From Phycisphaeraceae bacterium (GTDB taxonomy: Bacteria > Planctomycetota > Phycisphaerae > Phycisphaerales > UBA1924), in assembly GCA_021297895.1 (NCBI GenBank), contig JAJTHN010000020.1, forward strand, positions 1 to 64,000: 64,000 nt of DNA, in the 5' to 3' direction. This document shows, one piece after another, positions 33,876 through 43,513 of this stretch; positions within the stretch are counted from its first letter, which is position 1; the number at the start of each line of letters is the position of its first letter. The notes beneath the pieces are model-generated. The model ran no database searches. It was not told where the DNA came from and saw only the letters and a program-made list of their open reading frames with translations. The position numbers and the translations under genes were made by a program.

Positions 33876-35610
33876 GCCGCCCGGCGAGGCGTGTCGGGCT
33901 CGGAAGCGAGATGCAGACGAGAAACGAAGCGCCCGCGGCGATGCAGAGTTGCCACGGGAATGCCAGACGCAGCCACGGCCAGCCCCCGATTGTGAGCGAC
34001 TTCTCGATGAAGCCGCGTGTGCTGGCGATCGCCTGAGCGACCTCGGCCTGTGTCGACAGGCCCACGAGGCTCGGGAAGAGATGGGCGATGCCGGTCCACA
34101 TGGGCGTTTGGAACAGCAGCGTGATGATGAAGCCCGTGATCAGTGCGGCGATGACTGTGCCGCCGGTGCCGCGACGGGTGAAGAGCGCGGCGAAAAAGAT
34201 GCCGACGAGCCCGGCATAGGCAAAGTTCATCACAGCCAGGACAAAGTCGATGATCGATCTGTTGCTGGGGTCGTACCACGCGATGCAGAGCAGGGCCATC
34301 AGGCCGAGGGCGACACCCGCGCCAATGACCCCGATGCGACCGACGCGGACCTCACGGGCGTCGTCGGCGGCGGTTCGGGGTGAATCGTTGCCGGTGCGGG
34401 CGAGACGGCGGCTGCGGGCCGGTCGGTAGATGTCGTTGACGAACGTGCTGCTCATGGCCGAGAGGCCCGAGTTGATGCCCGCCGGCCCGCAGGCGAACAG
34501 CCCCGCGACGACGAGGCCACCCAGTCCCCAGCCCGCAACCGCAGGGCTCAACGCGAACTCCGTAAAGGCCGTGTCGCTGCGCTGCGGAGCAAAGCCCGGC
34601 GCGGCAGCGCCCATGATGTCCGGGCGCGTGAAGTACACCGAGAGCAGCAGGCCGAGGATCAGGAAGATCATCACCGCGGGCACGCCGATGATGACACCGA
34701 TGAGCACGGAGCGAGCCCCCTGGACCGCCGACTTGCACGAGAGCATTCGCTGAACGAGATCCTGGTCAACACCGTGGCTGGCGATGGCCAGAAGGACGAA
34801 CCCGGTCATCGCGGTGAAGATCGTGAACGACGCGGAGGGGTCGGTGGAAAAGTCGACGACGGTGAGTTTGTTCCCCACGACCGTTCCGTTCGGCAGCGGC
34901 GGGGGGGATTGAAGCGCCGCGATGAGATCGGGCAGGCCGACGGGGATGACGTTCAGGAGAACGATGATCGTGACGATCGCCGCGCCGAGATAGACGCCGA
35001 CCTGGAGAATGTCGATCCAGATCACCGATCGCACGCCACCGAAGAGCGAGAGGGCGATGCCGAGGATCGTGAAGCCCAGGATCGACCACGCCATGACGGA
35101 CGCATCGACGGTGCCGACGATGACGATGCTCGTCGGCACCGCGGCGACGAAGATGCGAGCGCCACTCGCAAAGACCCGGCCGATGAGATAGGCCCACGCC
35201 GTGGCGAGCCTGCCGGTTGGGCCGAAGCGCTGCTCGAGCATTTCGTAGGGCGTCGTCGCATTGAGCCGGTAGTACGCGGGGATGAAGACCCACGCCAGAA
35301 CAAATGCGCCGATCACAGCGCCAACATTGCCGATGATGTATGTGAGGTTGCCGCCGTACGAATTCGCGGGAACGCCGACGTACGTGCCGGCGGATTGCGC
35401 CGTGGAGAGGATCGAGAAGGCGACGGCCCAGACGGGCATGCTGCGTCCACCGAGGAAGTAGTCCTCGGCGTTTCGTACCGGCCGCATGTTCGACCAGACC
35501 CCGAGCGCGACAAGGAGCACGAAGTACCCGCCGAGCACGAGCCAGTCGGCCGTGTTGAGCGTCAAGGACGCGGGTGTGCTCGCGAGGTGAAGAATCGCAT
35601 CGGGGATCAT
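33856..35610 (-). CDS. Sodium:solute symporter (SSS family)
   Basis: 584 residues, 13 or so membrane helices. The start NTADWLVLGGYFVLLVALGVWSNMRPVRNAEDYFLGGRSMPVWAVAFSILSTAQSAGTYVGVPANSY is the SSS signature region: transport helix, then the conserved G-R-S-M-P-x-W and the sodium-binding S-x-x-x-S/A stretch. A cytoplasmic loop RPARSRRLARTGNDSPRTAADD lies about residue 395. Such proteins import sugars, sialic acid, vitamins or amino acids with Na+. Its place beside the ABC operon suggests another carbohydrate-related solute. Its ATG complement overlaps the region upstream of the MATE gene. Confidence 0.92.
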   Translation of the reverse strand: MIPDAILHLASTPASLTLNTADWLVLGGYFVLLVALGVWSNMRPVRNAEDYFLGGRSMPVWAVAFSILSTAQSAGTYVGVPANSYGGNLTYIIGNVGAVIGAFVLAWVFIPAYYRLNATTPYEMLEQRFGPTGRLATAWAYLIGRVFASGARIFVAAVPTSIVIVGTVDASVMAWSILGFTILGIALSLFGGVRSVIWIDILQVGVYLGAAIVTIIVLLNVIPVGLPDLIAALQSPPPLPNGTVVGNKLTVVDFSTDPSASFTIFTAMTGFVLLAIASHGVDQDLVQRMLSCKSAVQGARSVLIGVIIGVPAVMIFLILGLLLSVYFTRPDIMGAAAPGFAPQRSDTAFTEFALSPAVAGWGLGGLVVAGLFACGPAGINSGLSAMSSTFVNDIYRPARSRRLARTGNDSPRTAADDAREVRVGRIGVIGAGVALGLMALLCIAWYDPSNRSIIDFVLAVMNFAYAGLVGIFFAALFTRRGTGGTVIAALITGFIITLLFQTPMWTGIAHLFPSLVGLSTQAEVAQAIASTRGFIEKSLTIGGWPWLRLAFPWQLCIAAGASFLVCISLPSPTRLAGRPTPRAN

Positions 35611-35689
35611 GGCCGCAGTCTACCGCTTGCGATGGCCTGGCGTGCTAGAGTCGATGCTCGAAGAGGAAACGGGAAGAATCGGGCGACGC

Positions 35690-37330
35690 ATGCCAGTACC
35701 AGAGGATGTTGACGGACAGAACGAGGGGCGAGGGGCAGGACGGGGTGAGGGGGCACAGCGATCGCCGGGGGGCGACGATGGAGCGTTTGAGCCGTCGCCG
35801 CCTTTGGTCGTGGTCAATCCGGAGGGGTTGGACGACGATGGTCTGTCCGTCGCGACGCCGGAGCCGCCTGCACATCGGGCGGGGATCAAGTCGGGACGAC
35901 TGGCGGGGCTGAGTGTGCAGCGCGCCGTGGTCGTGATGGCGGTGCCGGTGCTGATCGAGTCGCTGCTGAGTTCGATGGTCGGCGCGGTCGACGCGATCAT
36001 GGCGGCGCGGGTATCTGTGGCCGCGGCGGATGCGGTCGGTGGTGCGGTGTACTTGCTGTGGGGTGTCGGGCTCATTTCCGCGGCGATCGGTGTCGGCGCG
36101 ACGGCGCTGATCTCCCGCGCGGTCGGTGCCGGGCGTTTGGCGGCGGCTCGCGCGGCGCTTGGGCAGGCGATGCTGCTGGCGATCGTCGGCGGCGTGTCGG
36201 CCGCGGTGTTGCTCGCGTGGGCCGCGCCGGTGTTGGCTCGGGTGCAGAGCCTCACGGGTGAGGGCGAGGCCGACTTCATCAACTACATCCGTGCGTACTG
36301 CCTGGGCCTGCCATTCTCCACGATGATGTTCGCGGCCAACGCGTGCGCACGCGGGGCGGGTGACACCGTCCGGCCCGCGTTTGTGATGGTCGTGGTGAAC
36401 ATCGTGAACCTTGTGCTGGTCTATGTCATGGCGATCGTGCTGGACATGGGCGTGCTGGGCATCGGGCTCGGCACCTCGCTCGCGCACGCCGTGGGTTGCG
36501 GCATCGCGGTCTGGTTCATGCGCAATGGCGTGTCGGGGGTGCGTTTGGACGGTCGCCGGATGGCCTTCCACGGCGTGACGATGTTCCGGCTGCTGCGACT
36601 CGGCCTGCCGAACTTCGCGGAGATGTTCGGCATGTGGGTGGCGAACTACCTCATCATTCTCATGGTCGGCGTGATGAACGCGGCCGCGGAGGCGCGCAAT
36701 GCTGCGATCCACGGCGCTGTCGTGGCCAGCGAGAGCGCGGGCCTGCTCGGCGCGCACCTGCTGGCCATTCGAATCGAGGCGTTCAGTTTCATCTTCGGCT
36801 TCGGACTCGGTATCGCCGCCAGTGCGCTCACCGGGCAGTACCTCGGCGCGGGTGCCCCGATGATGGCTCGTCGGGCGGCGCTGCTGTGTGCCGGAGCGGC
36901 GGCGCTGGCCATGGGGACGCTCGGTGTGGTGCTGATCTTCGCCGGCACGTGGCTGGTCTCGCTGCTTTCCGGACAGCCGGCGCATGCGGAACTCGCCCCG
37001 CCGCTGCTGATGATCACGGGCTTCGTGCAGGTGCCCTTCGCATACGCGATCGTTCTGCGGAGCGCCCTGCACGGTGCGGGCGATGTCCGCGCGGTCATGG
37101 TGCTCACCTGGATCTGCCAGTGGGGGCTTCGGCTGCCGCTGTGCTACCTGCTCAGCGGCGTGGACCTGCCATTGCCCGAAGTATTCGGCGGTGGTGTGCT
37201 GGAGAATCCGTCGCCGGTGGATTGGGGCCTGACGGGCCTATGGACCGGGCTGTGCGCGGAAATCGCCCTGCGGTCGTTGTTCTACACGGGCCGTTTTCTC
37301 GGTGGAAAGTGGATGCGGGCGCGCGTGTGA
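35690..37330 (+). CDS. MATE-family multidrug/toxin efflux transporter
   Basis: 546 residues. After a polar N-terminal segment of about 85 residues, twelve hydrophobic helices follow with the two-fold repeat of MATE proteins (AVVVMAVPVLIESLLSSMVGAVDAIMAA at the start of half one, FRLLRLGLPNFAEMFGMWVANYLI at half two; ACARGAGDTVRPAFVMVV and RSALHGAGDVRAVMVLTW are the conserved paired motifs). It exchanges Na+ or H+ for cationic compounds or metabolites. The start is uncertain: ATG 35690 is used, but ATG 35654 and 35609 are in frame and would overlap or abut the divergent symporter start. Confidence 0.88.
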   Translation: MPVPEDVDGQNEGRGAGRGEGAQRSPGGDDGAFEPSPPLVVVNPEGLDDDGLSVATPEPPAHRAGIKSGRLAGLSVQRAVVVMAVPVLIESLLSSMVGAVDAIMAARVSVAAADAVGGAVYLLWGVGLISAAIGVGATALISRAVGAGRLAAARAALGQAMLLAIVGGVSAAVLLAWAAPVLARVQSLTGEGEADFINYIRAYCLGLPFSTMMFAANACARGAGDTVRPAFVMVVVNIVNLVLVYVMAIVLDMGVLGIGLGTSLAHAVGCGIAVWFMRNGVSGVRLDGRRMAFHGVTMFRLLRLGLPNFAEMFGMWVANYLIILMVGVMNAAAEARNAAIHGAVVASESAGLLGAHLLAIRIEAFSFIFGFGLGIAASALTGQYLGAGAPMMARRAALLCAGAAALAMGTLGVVLIFAGTWLVSLLSGQPAHAELAPPLLMITGFVQVPFAYAIVLRSALHGAGDVRAVMVLTWICQWGLRLPLCYLLSGVDLPLPEVFGGGVLENPSPVDWGLTGLWTGLCAEIALRSLFYTGRFLGGKWMRARV

Positions 37331-37336
37331 GCAGCG

Positions 37337-38023
37337 CTACTTCAGCGCGTGCATGCCGTGCCGGGCTCGCTCGCTGTTGGCCTTCAGCAGTGCGGGAGGG
37401 TGCTCTCGGAGCAGCTTGATGACCTGAGACGGCGTGACGCCCAGACGAACCGCCGCGGGTCGAAGATCCCACCCGCAGTCGGCGAGGTGATCCATCGCTT
37501 CGGCCAGCAGCGAAGGAAAGTCATGATGATCCGGGTTGATGACCAACCGGCCGGTGAGGCCCGTGACCTCGCTGCGCCCGCGCTCAACACGTTGAATCGC
37601 TCGGTCGATCGCGCTCAGCGGCGAGTCGTCGTCACCCGAGACGCCACGATCCCCCGACGACGGCTTGGGCGTGCGCTTGGGACCGGAGATCCGCGATCGC
37701 CAGAGGGCGCTGGTCCACGGTCCGTCGAGCGCGTCGCGACCTGTCGGCGCCGGTGGGGAGACGCGATGCTCGACCGCCAGGACCAGGCGAAGCCTGCGGA
37801 GTGCCACGCGGAGGTTGTCGCCTTGCGAGCGGTGCTCGCCGGCTTGGGCGAGCAAGCCTGTCGGCTCGTGCAGGAGTTGGACGTGCGTTTCGACTTTGTT
37901 GCGGTGCTGGCCGCCGGGGCCGCCGGAGCGGCCGGTCGAGCGCTTGCAGTGCTTGAGGATCGCTTCATCGTCGGCGCAAGCAGGATGCGGATGGGGCGCG
38001 GGGGGGCCTGCGCCGGGAATCAC
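37337..38023 (-). CDS. Peptide-chain-release-factor-like rescue protein with extra C-terminal domain
   Basis: 228 residues. Residues about 20-75 contain CKRSTGRSGGPGGQHRNKVE, the GGQ loop that hydrolyses peptidyl-tRNA in class I release factors. No codon-recognition domain is present, as in ArfB/YaeJ and PrfH-like rescue factors. The second half is different from ArfB: a linker rich in Ser/Pro, then AIDRAIQRVERGRSEVTGLTG and a compact helical end (WDLRPAAVRLGVTPSQVIKLLREHP) that reads like a helix-turn-helix. The start is the GTG that overlaps the previous stop codon (GTGA). It closes the trp-headed gene string. Confidence 0.82.
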   Translation of the reverse strand: MIPGAGPPAPHPHPACADDEAILKHCKRSTGRSGGPGGQHRNKVETHVQLLHEPTGLLAQAGEHRSQGDNLRVALRRLRLVLAVEHRVSPPAPTGRDALDGPWTSALWRSRISGPKRTPKPSSGDRGVSGDDDSPLSAIDRAIQRVERGRSEVTGLTGRLVINPDHHDFPSLLAEAMDHLADCGWDLRPAAVRLGVTPSQVIKLLREHPPALLKANSERARHGMHALK

Positions 38024-38652
38024 GCCTGGGAGTCCTGCGATGCGGTGGTGGTGCCGGCGCGGGCGCGGCGTGCGGCGCGCGCCTCGTGAAGGGCCTTGGG
38101 CGTGATGTGGAACGTCGCGAGGCACCGGCCGACACGGACCTCTCGCCCGAGGCCACGGGTGGGCAGTTGCTGGACGATGTCCATCTCGATGTCAAAGTTG
38201 AACTCGCGACCCGCGTTCAGGCAGGCATCGAGGTCCATCTTCGGGTTCACGCGGTAGATCGCCGGGCCGAAGCACGGGCGGAGGAAGCGGTAGGAGAGCT
38301 GCTTGCAGACCACGGTCCAGTCCCCGCCGCAGCGGCCGTAGATGTACATGCCACCGGCGATTTCGGCATTCGCGAGGAGGCTTGCGCCGGCCATGGCGTT
38401 GTACCAGTTGCGGTTGAATCGACGGAAGGGCAGGACCGCCGCGAAGGTGCTGCCGTCGACTTTGCGGATCTTGATCCCGCTGCGGAAGGCGTAGGGCAGC
38501 CAGATCATGCTCGCGACGCGGTGCCAGAACGTGCTTCGGCTGGTGAGGCGTGAGATGGAGTCCTCAAGCCTGTCCATGAGCGTCCGCTTGCGCTTGGGCA
38601 GCGGCGAAGCGGGCGTGGGGGCTGAAGGATGGACCGGGGTCGCTGAACTCAT
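38020..38652 (-). CDS. DUF4442-like (hotdog-fold) protein
   Basis: 210 residues. A Pro-rich start and a basic amphipathic stretch (about 18-45) precede FRRFNRNWYNAMAGASLLANAEIAGGMYIYGRCGG, which resembles the DUF4442 hotdog family (N-x2-N-x-M-x-G-A/S-L-x2-x-A-E-x-A-G), relatives of acyl-CoA thioesterases. Beta segments VCKQLSYRFLRPC and VGRCLATFHIT follow. A basic Arg/Ala-rich tail ends the protein. It probably acts on an acyl group, but this is an inference from fold similarity. It lies 98 bp after trpA and is coupled to the release-factor-like gene. Confidence 0.6.
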   Translation of the reverse strand: MSSATPVHPSAPTPASPLPKRKRTLMDRLEDSISRLTSRSTFWHRVASMIWLPYAFRSGIKIRKVDGSTFAAVLPFRRFNRNWYNAMAGASLLANAEIAGGMYIYGRCGGDWTVVCKQLSYRFLRPCFGPAIYRVNPKMDLDACLNAGREFNFDIEMDIVQQLPTRGLGREVRVGRCLATFHITPKALHEARAARRARAGTTTASQDSQA

Positions 38653-38750
38653 CTGATCGGGAGTCTAGGTCATTGCCGAGCGGGGCGAGTGCTCGGGAGG
38701 CTGGGCCGCGGATCGTCCGGGATGCGGCGACTCCTTATCGGCGCTGGGGT

Positions 38751-39584
38751 TTACGAACGAAGGCTTGTCAGGAAGTTCCCGGCGTCCGATCCCGCGTCGC
38801 GGCCCGCCGCGTGCCCGGAGGAGAGGGCGTCGATCAGTGCCGAGCCGATGATCGCACCATCGGCAAGACCGGCGAGCACCCCGACGTTTTCTCGAGTACG
38901 GATACCGAAACCGGCGCAGACGGGAAGGTTCGCGGGTGAGGCGAGTGAACGGAGGCGTCTGAGATACTCCGCGGGCGAGCCCGGCGCCGAGGTCGGAGTG
39001 CCCGCGGGCGTGCTCCCGCCGGTGACGCCGGTGACGGTCACCGCGTACAAGAAGCCATCGCACGAACTGATAAGCCCGCGGAGACGCTCGGCGGGGGTGA
39101 TCGGTGTGGCCATCTGGACCAGGCCGATGCCGCGGGCGTTGAGCGTTGAGCGGAGTCCGCCGCATTCTTCAAGCGGCAGGTCCGGGATGATCAGCGCGCT
39201 GACGGAGGCGCGGACGCACGCTTCGGCCAGTTCACGCTCGCCGCCGAGGCTCATCAGGGGGTTGAGGTAGCTCATGAGCACCCGCGGCGGGAGCGGCTCT
39301 TCCGCGATGCTCGCGAGTTGGTCGATGATCCAGCGGAGCGTCGCGCCGTTCTGCAGCGCGATGCGGCTGGAGTTCTGGATCGTCATGCCATCGGCCATTG
39401 GGTCGCTGAACGGCACGCCGACCTCGATCGCCGCGGCGTGCGGCGCGATCGTGCGCAGGAGCGAGGGAAACGCCGCGCGAGTCGGGAACCCCGCCGTGAT
39501 GTACGGGACCAGCGCGATGCCGTGACGCTCCTTCGCGGCAAAGATGCTCTTTCGCAGTGCGTCGGCGGGGAGTGGGAGTGACAT
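38751..39584 (-). CDS. trpA: Tryptophan synthase alpha subunit
   Basis: TrpA cleaves indole-3-glycerol phosphate to indole and glyceraldehyde 3-phosphate, and indole passes to TrpB. The 277-residue TIM barrel has the catalytic Glu54 (AIEVGVPFSDPMADG) and Asp65, plus LMSYLNPL, LIIPDLPLEE, YAVTVTGVTGG and VCAGFGIRT. The loop after VTGVTGG carries a short Pro/Thr/Ser insertion (STPAGTPTSAPGS) that is longer than usual. The ATG at 39584 begins the standard N-terminus; the upstream open frame is not used. Last trp gene of the cluster, 104 bp after trpB. Confidence 0.95.
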   Translation of the reverse strand: MSLPLPADALRKSIFAAKERHGIALVPYITAGFPTRAAFPSLLRTIAPHAAAIEVGVPFSDPMADGMTIQNSSRIALQNGATLRWIIDQLASIAEEPLPPRVLMSYLNPLMSLGGERELAEACVRASVSALIIPDLPLEECGGLRSTLNARGIGLVQMATPITPAERLRGLISSCDGFLYAVTVTGVTGGSTPAGTPTSAPGSPAEYLRRLRSLASPANLPVCAGFGIRTRENVGVLAGLADGAIIGSALIDALSSGHAAGRDAGSDAGNFLTSLRS

Positions 39585-39688
39585 GGGGTGAATCTCAAGG
39601 TTGATGCGGGAGCGCAAGGCGGCGGAGTGGCGGCGGAGTGTCGGTGGCGTGATGTGCGGCTGACCGTGCGTGTACGGGCGGTCTCCGG

Positions 39689-40969
39689 CTACACGCCGTG
39701 GGCCTGGAGAATTGGTGCGTCTTTGTCGCCTCTGCCGCAGAGGTGAACGAGGATGCTCTTGCCCTTGAGAGAAGGAGCGAGCCGCGCGATCGCACCGATC
39801 GCGTGAGACGGCTCGAGAGCGGGGAGAATGCCTTCGTGTCGGCAAAGGCTGCGAACGCCCGTGATCGCGTCGTCGTCGCTCGCGGCGATGTACGTCACGC
39901 GGCCGATGTGATGCAGGAACGAATGCTCGGGACCGACGCCGGGATAGTCGAGGCCGGCGGAAATCGAGTGGGTGTCGATGATCTGGCCGTTCTCGTCCTG
40001 CAGGAGCATCGAGTAGCAGCCGTGGAGCACTCCGGGCCGGCCCCGGGCGATGGTCGAGGAGTGCTCGCCGGGCTTGTCGCCGTGGCCGCCGGCTTCAACA
40101 CCGAAGAGCTCGACGCGCTCATCTCCGAGAAAGCCGTGGAAGAAGCCGATGGCGTTCGAGCCGCCGCCGACGCAGGCGTAGGCCTGATCGGGGAGCCGGC
40201 CGGTGCGCTCGTGGAACTGCGCCCGAGCCTCGCGGCCGATCACGCTCTGGAACGAGCGGACGAGGAATGGGAACGGATGCGGCCCGACGGCCGAGCCGAG
40301 CAGGTAGTGCGTGCCCATGGGATCGCTGACCCAGTCGCGCAGGGCCTCATCGATGGCCGCGCGGAGCGTGCGGTCGCCGGACTCGACCGGCACGACCTCG
40401 GCGCCGAGCCTCTTCATACGCTGGACATTCGGGGCCTGTCGCTCGACGTCCGCGGCGCCCATGTAGACCCTGCACGCGAAACCGAGGCGTGCGCACGCCG
40501 CGGCGGTGGCGACACCGTGCTGCCCGGCGCCGGTCTCGGCGATGATGCGCTGCACGCCCAATCGTCTGGCCAGAAGCGCCTGGCCGAGCGCGTTGTTGAT
40601 CTTGTGCGCGCCGGTGTGCGCGAGGTCTTCTCGCTTGAGCCAGAGGTCCACACCCCAGAGCTTCGACAGGTTCGCCGCGTGGCAGAGCGGGGTTGGTCGG
40701 CCGATCCAATCTCGCTGGTGCATCGAAAGTTCATCGAGGAACGAGGTGTCGTTGAACGCCTCTCGTGCGACCTGCTCAAGCCGCGTGATCGCGGGAATGA
40801 GCGTTTCGGGCACGAAGCGTCCGCCGAACGGACCGTAGCGACCGCGTGCGTCGGGGTAACGGCCATCGAGGAGTTTGGCCAGTTCCTCGCGCGGGTTTGC
40901 GGGCGCGGGTGGCAGCGTTGGGCTCAGCCCGGACGCGGCGGGCGAGTTGATGATCGGCGCGATGCTCAC
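39689..40969 (-). CDS. trpB: Tryptophan synthase beta subunit
   Basis: TrpB condenses indole with serine using pyridoxal phosphate. The 426-residue protein contains the PLP lysine Lys123 in [25 protein letters not shown], the glycine-rich phosphate loop [10 protein letters not shown] and LEPSHAIGA. These are TrpB1-type features, matching the presence of trpA. The start is the GTG within CGTGAGC that overlaps the trpCF stop codon by four bases, with AGGAG upstream. An alternative frame extension inside trpCF is rejected. Confidence 0.95.
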   Translation of the reverse strand: MSIAPIINSPAASGLSPTLPPAPANPREELAKLLDGRYPDARGRYGPFGGRFVPETLIPAITRLEQVAREAFNDTSFLDELSMHQRDWIGRPTPLCHAANLSKLWGVDLWLKREDLAHTGAHKINNALGQALLARRLGVQRIIAETGAGQHGVATAAACARLGFACRVYMGAADVERQAPNVQRMKRLGAEVVPVESGDRTLRAAIDEALRDWVSDPMGTHYLLGSAVGPHPFPFLVRSFQSVIGREARAQFHERTGRLPDQAYACVGGGSNAIGFFHGFLGDERVELFGVEAGGHGDKPGEHSSTIARGRPGVLHGCYSMLLQDENGQIIDTHSISAGLDYPGVGPEHSFLHHIGRVTYIAASDDDAITGVRSLCRHEGILPALEPSHAIGAIARLAPSLKGKSILVHLCGRGDKDAPILQAHGV

Positions 40970-42480
40970 GATTGATGCTCCTTGGACAACTCTTCGCACG
41001 CGGCGCGGACAGCACCGATGAAGTCGCGAATCTTCGACGCATCCTTGACGCCCGGCGCGGTCTCGACACCCGACGAGACATCAACGGCGAAGGGGCGGGC
41101 GCTGCGGATCGCCTCGCGGACATTCTCGGGATGAAGCCCGCCCGCAAGCATGACGCGGCGAGCCGCGCAGACCGGGCGGAGACGGTTCCAGTCGACGGTC
41201 TGCCCGACGCCGGAGCGTTCGCCCTCGATGAGGATGAAGCCCGGACGGGCGGAGCCTCGGGCGATCGCCTCGATCGGCGAGCCGCGCTCGAGTGACTCAT
41301 ACGCGGACGACGGAACACGGACGACCGGCACCACGCGATCGGTGAAGACGCCGAAGCGATCAGCAGGACCGTGGAGCGACTCAACATCCATCTGCAGGAG
41401 CGAAATCGGTCCGTGAGGGTCGACTGCGTGATGGACTTCTGCGAGTTCTGGCCTCTTGAAGACGCCGACGCACGAGACGAGCCGCGGCACGTTCGATGCG
41501 ATCGCCGCCGCGAGCGAGGGCTCGACCCGTCGCGGCGATGGTGCGAAGACAAAGCCGATGGCGTCAGCGCCGGCATCAACGCAGACCTGCGCGATCGTCT
41601 CGCTCATGACGCCGCAGATCTTGATGCGGACGCGGCGGTCGGCCACGCCGGGTGATCCGCCTGCGGGAGTCGCCGCTGCGCCAGCCTGCTTCATCGCCCT
41701 GCACAACGCGGCGGGGTCGTCGCTGCGCATGAGCGAGGTGCCGACGAGCGCGCCGCCGTAACCGCTCGCCGCGGCGTTGCCCGCGTCGCGCTCGGTCTCG
41801 ATCCCGCTCTCGGCGATGACGCGAAAGCCATCGGGGAATCTAGGGCGCAGCCGCTCAAGAGCGCTCATGTCGATCGCCAGCGTGCTCAGGTCGCGGGTGT
41901 TCAGGCCCAGCATCACCGGCGCGCGGAGGCTCCGCTTGCGCACGATCGCGGACATGCGATCGATGTCCTGCTCATCGAAGGCCTCGATCAGCGTGAACAT
42001 GCCGCATTGTCCCGCGGCGTCGAGCATCGCGATCATCGTGTCGTCGTCGAGCATTCGAGCGATGAGAAGTACGCCGCCGGCTCCATGCGCCCGTGCTTCG
42101 TAGACCTGATACGGGTCGACGAGAAAGTCCTTGCGCATGACCGGGATCGAAACGCTCTGAGCGACCCGATTCAGATGCGACAGATCGCCGCTGAATCGGG
42201 TCGGCTCGGTGAGAACCGAAATGATCGACGCACCTCCCGACTCGTATCGCCGGGCCTGTTCGCCAACAAACGCGAGCGCATCGGTATCAGCCGATAGGGT
42301 GCCCATCGACGGTGAGGATCGCTTCACCTCCGCGATGAGCACGAACGGCTCATCGCGCACCGGCGGCGGTGGAGACATGCTCAGGACGCGTGCCCGCAAC
42401 GAGTCGAGGCTCTCGGCGAAGCGGGCCGACTCGCACCGGGCCCTGCTCGATCGTGCCATGTCGCTGAGCAGGTCAGCCAT
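40966..42480 (-). CDS. trpCF: Indole-3-glycerol-phosphate synthase / phosphoribosylanthranilate isomerase fusion
   Basis: 504 residues joining two steps of tryptophan synthesis in one chain. TrpC (about 1-265): [11 protein letters not shown] with Lys53, [11 protein letters not shown] with Lys117, EAFDE (Glu166), VIAESGIET. TrpF (about 283-504): RIKICGVM with catalytic Cys289, then [20 protein letters not shown] and [11 protein letters not shown]. The TrpF half is unusual: the QLHG motif reads QMDV, and the general-acid Asp of the LLD motif reads Glu ([17 protein letters not shown]). It overlaps trpD by eight bases and trpB by four. Confidence 0.93.
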   Translation of the reverse strand: MADLLSDMARSSRARCESARFAESLDSLRARVLSMSPPPPVRDEPFVLIAEVKRSSPSMGTLSADTDALAFVGEQARRYESGGASIISVLTEPTRFSGDLSHLNRVAQSVSIPVMRKDFLVDPYQVYEARAHGAGGVLLIARMLDDDTMIAMLDAAGQCGMFTLIEAFDEQDIDRMSAIVRKRSLRAPVMLGLNTRDLSTLAIDMSALERLRPRFPDGFRVIAESGIETERDAGNAAASGYGGALVGTSLMRSDDPAALCRAMKQAGAAATPAGGSPGVADRRVRIKICGVMSETIAQVCVDAGADAIGFVFAPSPRRVEPSLAAAIASNVPRLVSCVGVFKRPELAEVHHAVDPHGPISLLQMDVESLHGPADRFGVFTDRVVPVVRVPSSAYESLERGSPIEAIARGSARPGFILIEGERSGVGQTVDWNRLRPVCAARRVMLAGGLHPENVREAIRSARPFAVDVSSGVETAPGVKDASKIRDFIGAVRAACEELSKEHQS

Positions 42481-43513
42481 GAGCACGCTCCCGGCACTTT
42501 GCACCGAAGTCGCCGAGCGACTTGAGGAGTGCCTCGGCCGCACCGGAGTCGATCGCAGCACGTGCGCGATCGATGCCCTCCTGCGTGCTCGCGACAATGC
42601 TGCTGACCTCGAGCGCGAGCGCACTGTTGAGCACGAGCGCATCGCGATGCGATCCCGCGGCATGCTCTCCCGGCGTTAGCGCTCGGCGGAGTTCGCGGGC
42701 GTTGTGCGCCGCGTCACCACCGGCAAGGTCACGCTCGGACCCGCGCGAAAGCCCCAGTTCGCGAGGATCGATGCGCCGGGCCGAGGCTCTGCCCTCGCGC
42801 ACGTCAAAGAGGTGGAACGGGCACATCGTCGTCGGCTCGTCCCAGCCGTTGTCGCTGTGCACGACGAACGCGCGGCGGACATCCATGCGCGACATGGCAT
42901 GGGCCATCAGTTCCGCTGCCGGCAGGGAGTATGCGCCGATGAGGCCGAATCCGGGGCGGGCCGGATTGGTCATCGGCCCGAGCATGTTGAAGACCGTTCG
43001 AACGCCCAGCGCTTTGCGCACCGGAGCGACGGCCGCCGCGGCGGGGTGATAGTGGGGGGCGAAGAGAAAGGTAAAGCCGGTTTGCCGCAGGCATTCCGCC
43101 GCGGTGGCCTCGTCCATTGGCATAAGCAGGCCGAGTTCCGCCAATACGTCGGCGCTGCCGCTACGCGAGGTGATCGAACGATTGCCATGTTTGATCACCC
43201 GCAGCCCGGCGCTGGCGGCGAGGATCGCCGAGCCCGTGGAGATGTTCAGCGAGTGCGATGAGTCGCCGCCGGTTCCGACGATGTCGCAGGCATCGCGGAC
43301 CTCGCCGAGTGCTGGCCTGCGGGCTCGGGAGAGCATGCCGCGTGCAAAGCCGGCCACTTCATCGGGCGTTTCGCCCTTGCTCCGCAGGGCAACGAGCACA
43401 CCGGCGACAAGCGCGGCGGGGGCCTCGCCCTGCGAGAGTTCGACGACGAGCCCCTCGGCCTCATCGATGGTCATGCTCCTTCCGGCGAGGATCTGATCGA
43501 GGAGCCGGTTCAT
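42473..43513 (-). CDS. trpD: Anthranilate phosphoribosyltransferase
   Basis: TrpD transfers phosphoribose from PRPP to anthranilate. The 346-residue protein has the family elements: an N-terminal helical domain, the pyrophosphate loop DIVGTGGDSSHSLNIST, VIKHGNRSITSRSGSADVLAELG, FLFAPHYHPA and MLGPMTNPA, ending in a helical tail. Overlaps trpG upstream by four bases (ATGA) and trpCF downstream by eight, consistent with strict coupling. Confidence 0.95.
   Translation of the reverse strand: MNRLLDQILAGRSMTIDEAEGLVVELSQGEAPAALVAGVLVALRSKGETPDEVAGFARGMLSRARRPALGEVRDACDIVGTGGDSSHSLNISTGSAILAASAGLRVIKHGNRSITSRSGSADVLAELGLLMPMDEATAAECLRQTGFTFLFAPHYHPAAAAVAPVRKALGVRTVFNMLGPMTNPARPGFGLIGAYSLPAAELMAHAMSRMDVRRAFVVHSDNGWDEPTTMCPFHLFDVREGRASARRIDPRELGLSRGSERDLAGGDAAHNARELRRALTPGEHAAGSHRDALVLNSALALEVSSIVASTQEGIDRARAAIDSGAAEALLKSLGDFGAKCRERAHG

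Noticed and set aside
34774-35712. 312-codon Asp/Arg/Glu-rich open frame on the plus strand
   Set aside because: It is antisense to the SSS symporter, whose membrane helices are clear on the other strand.
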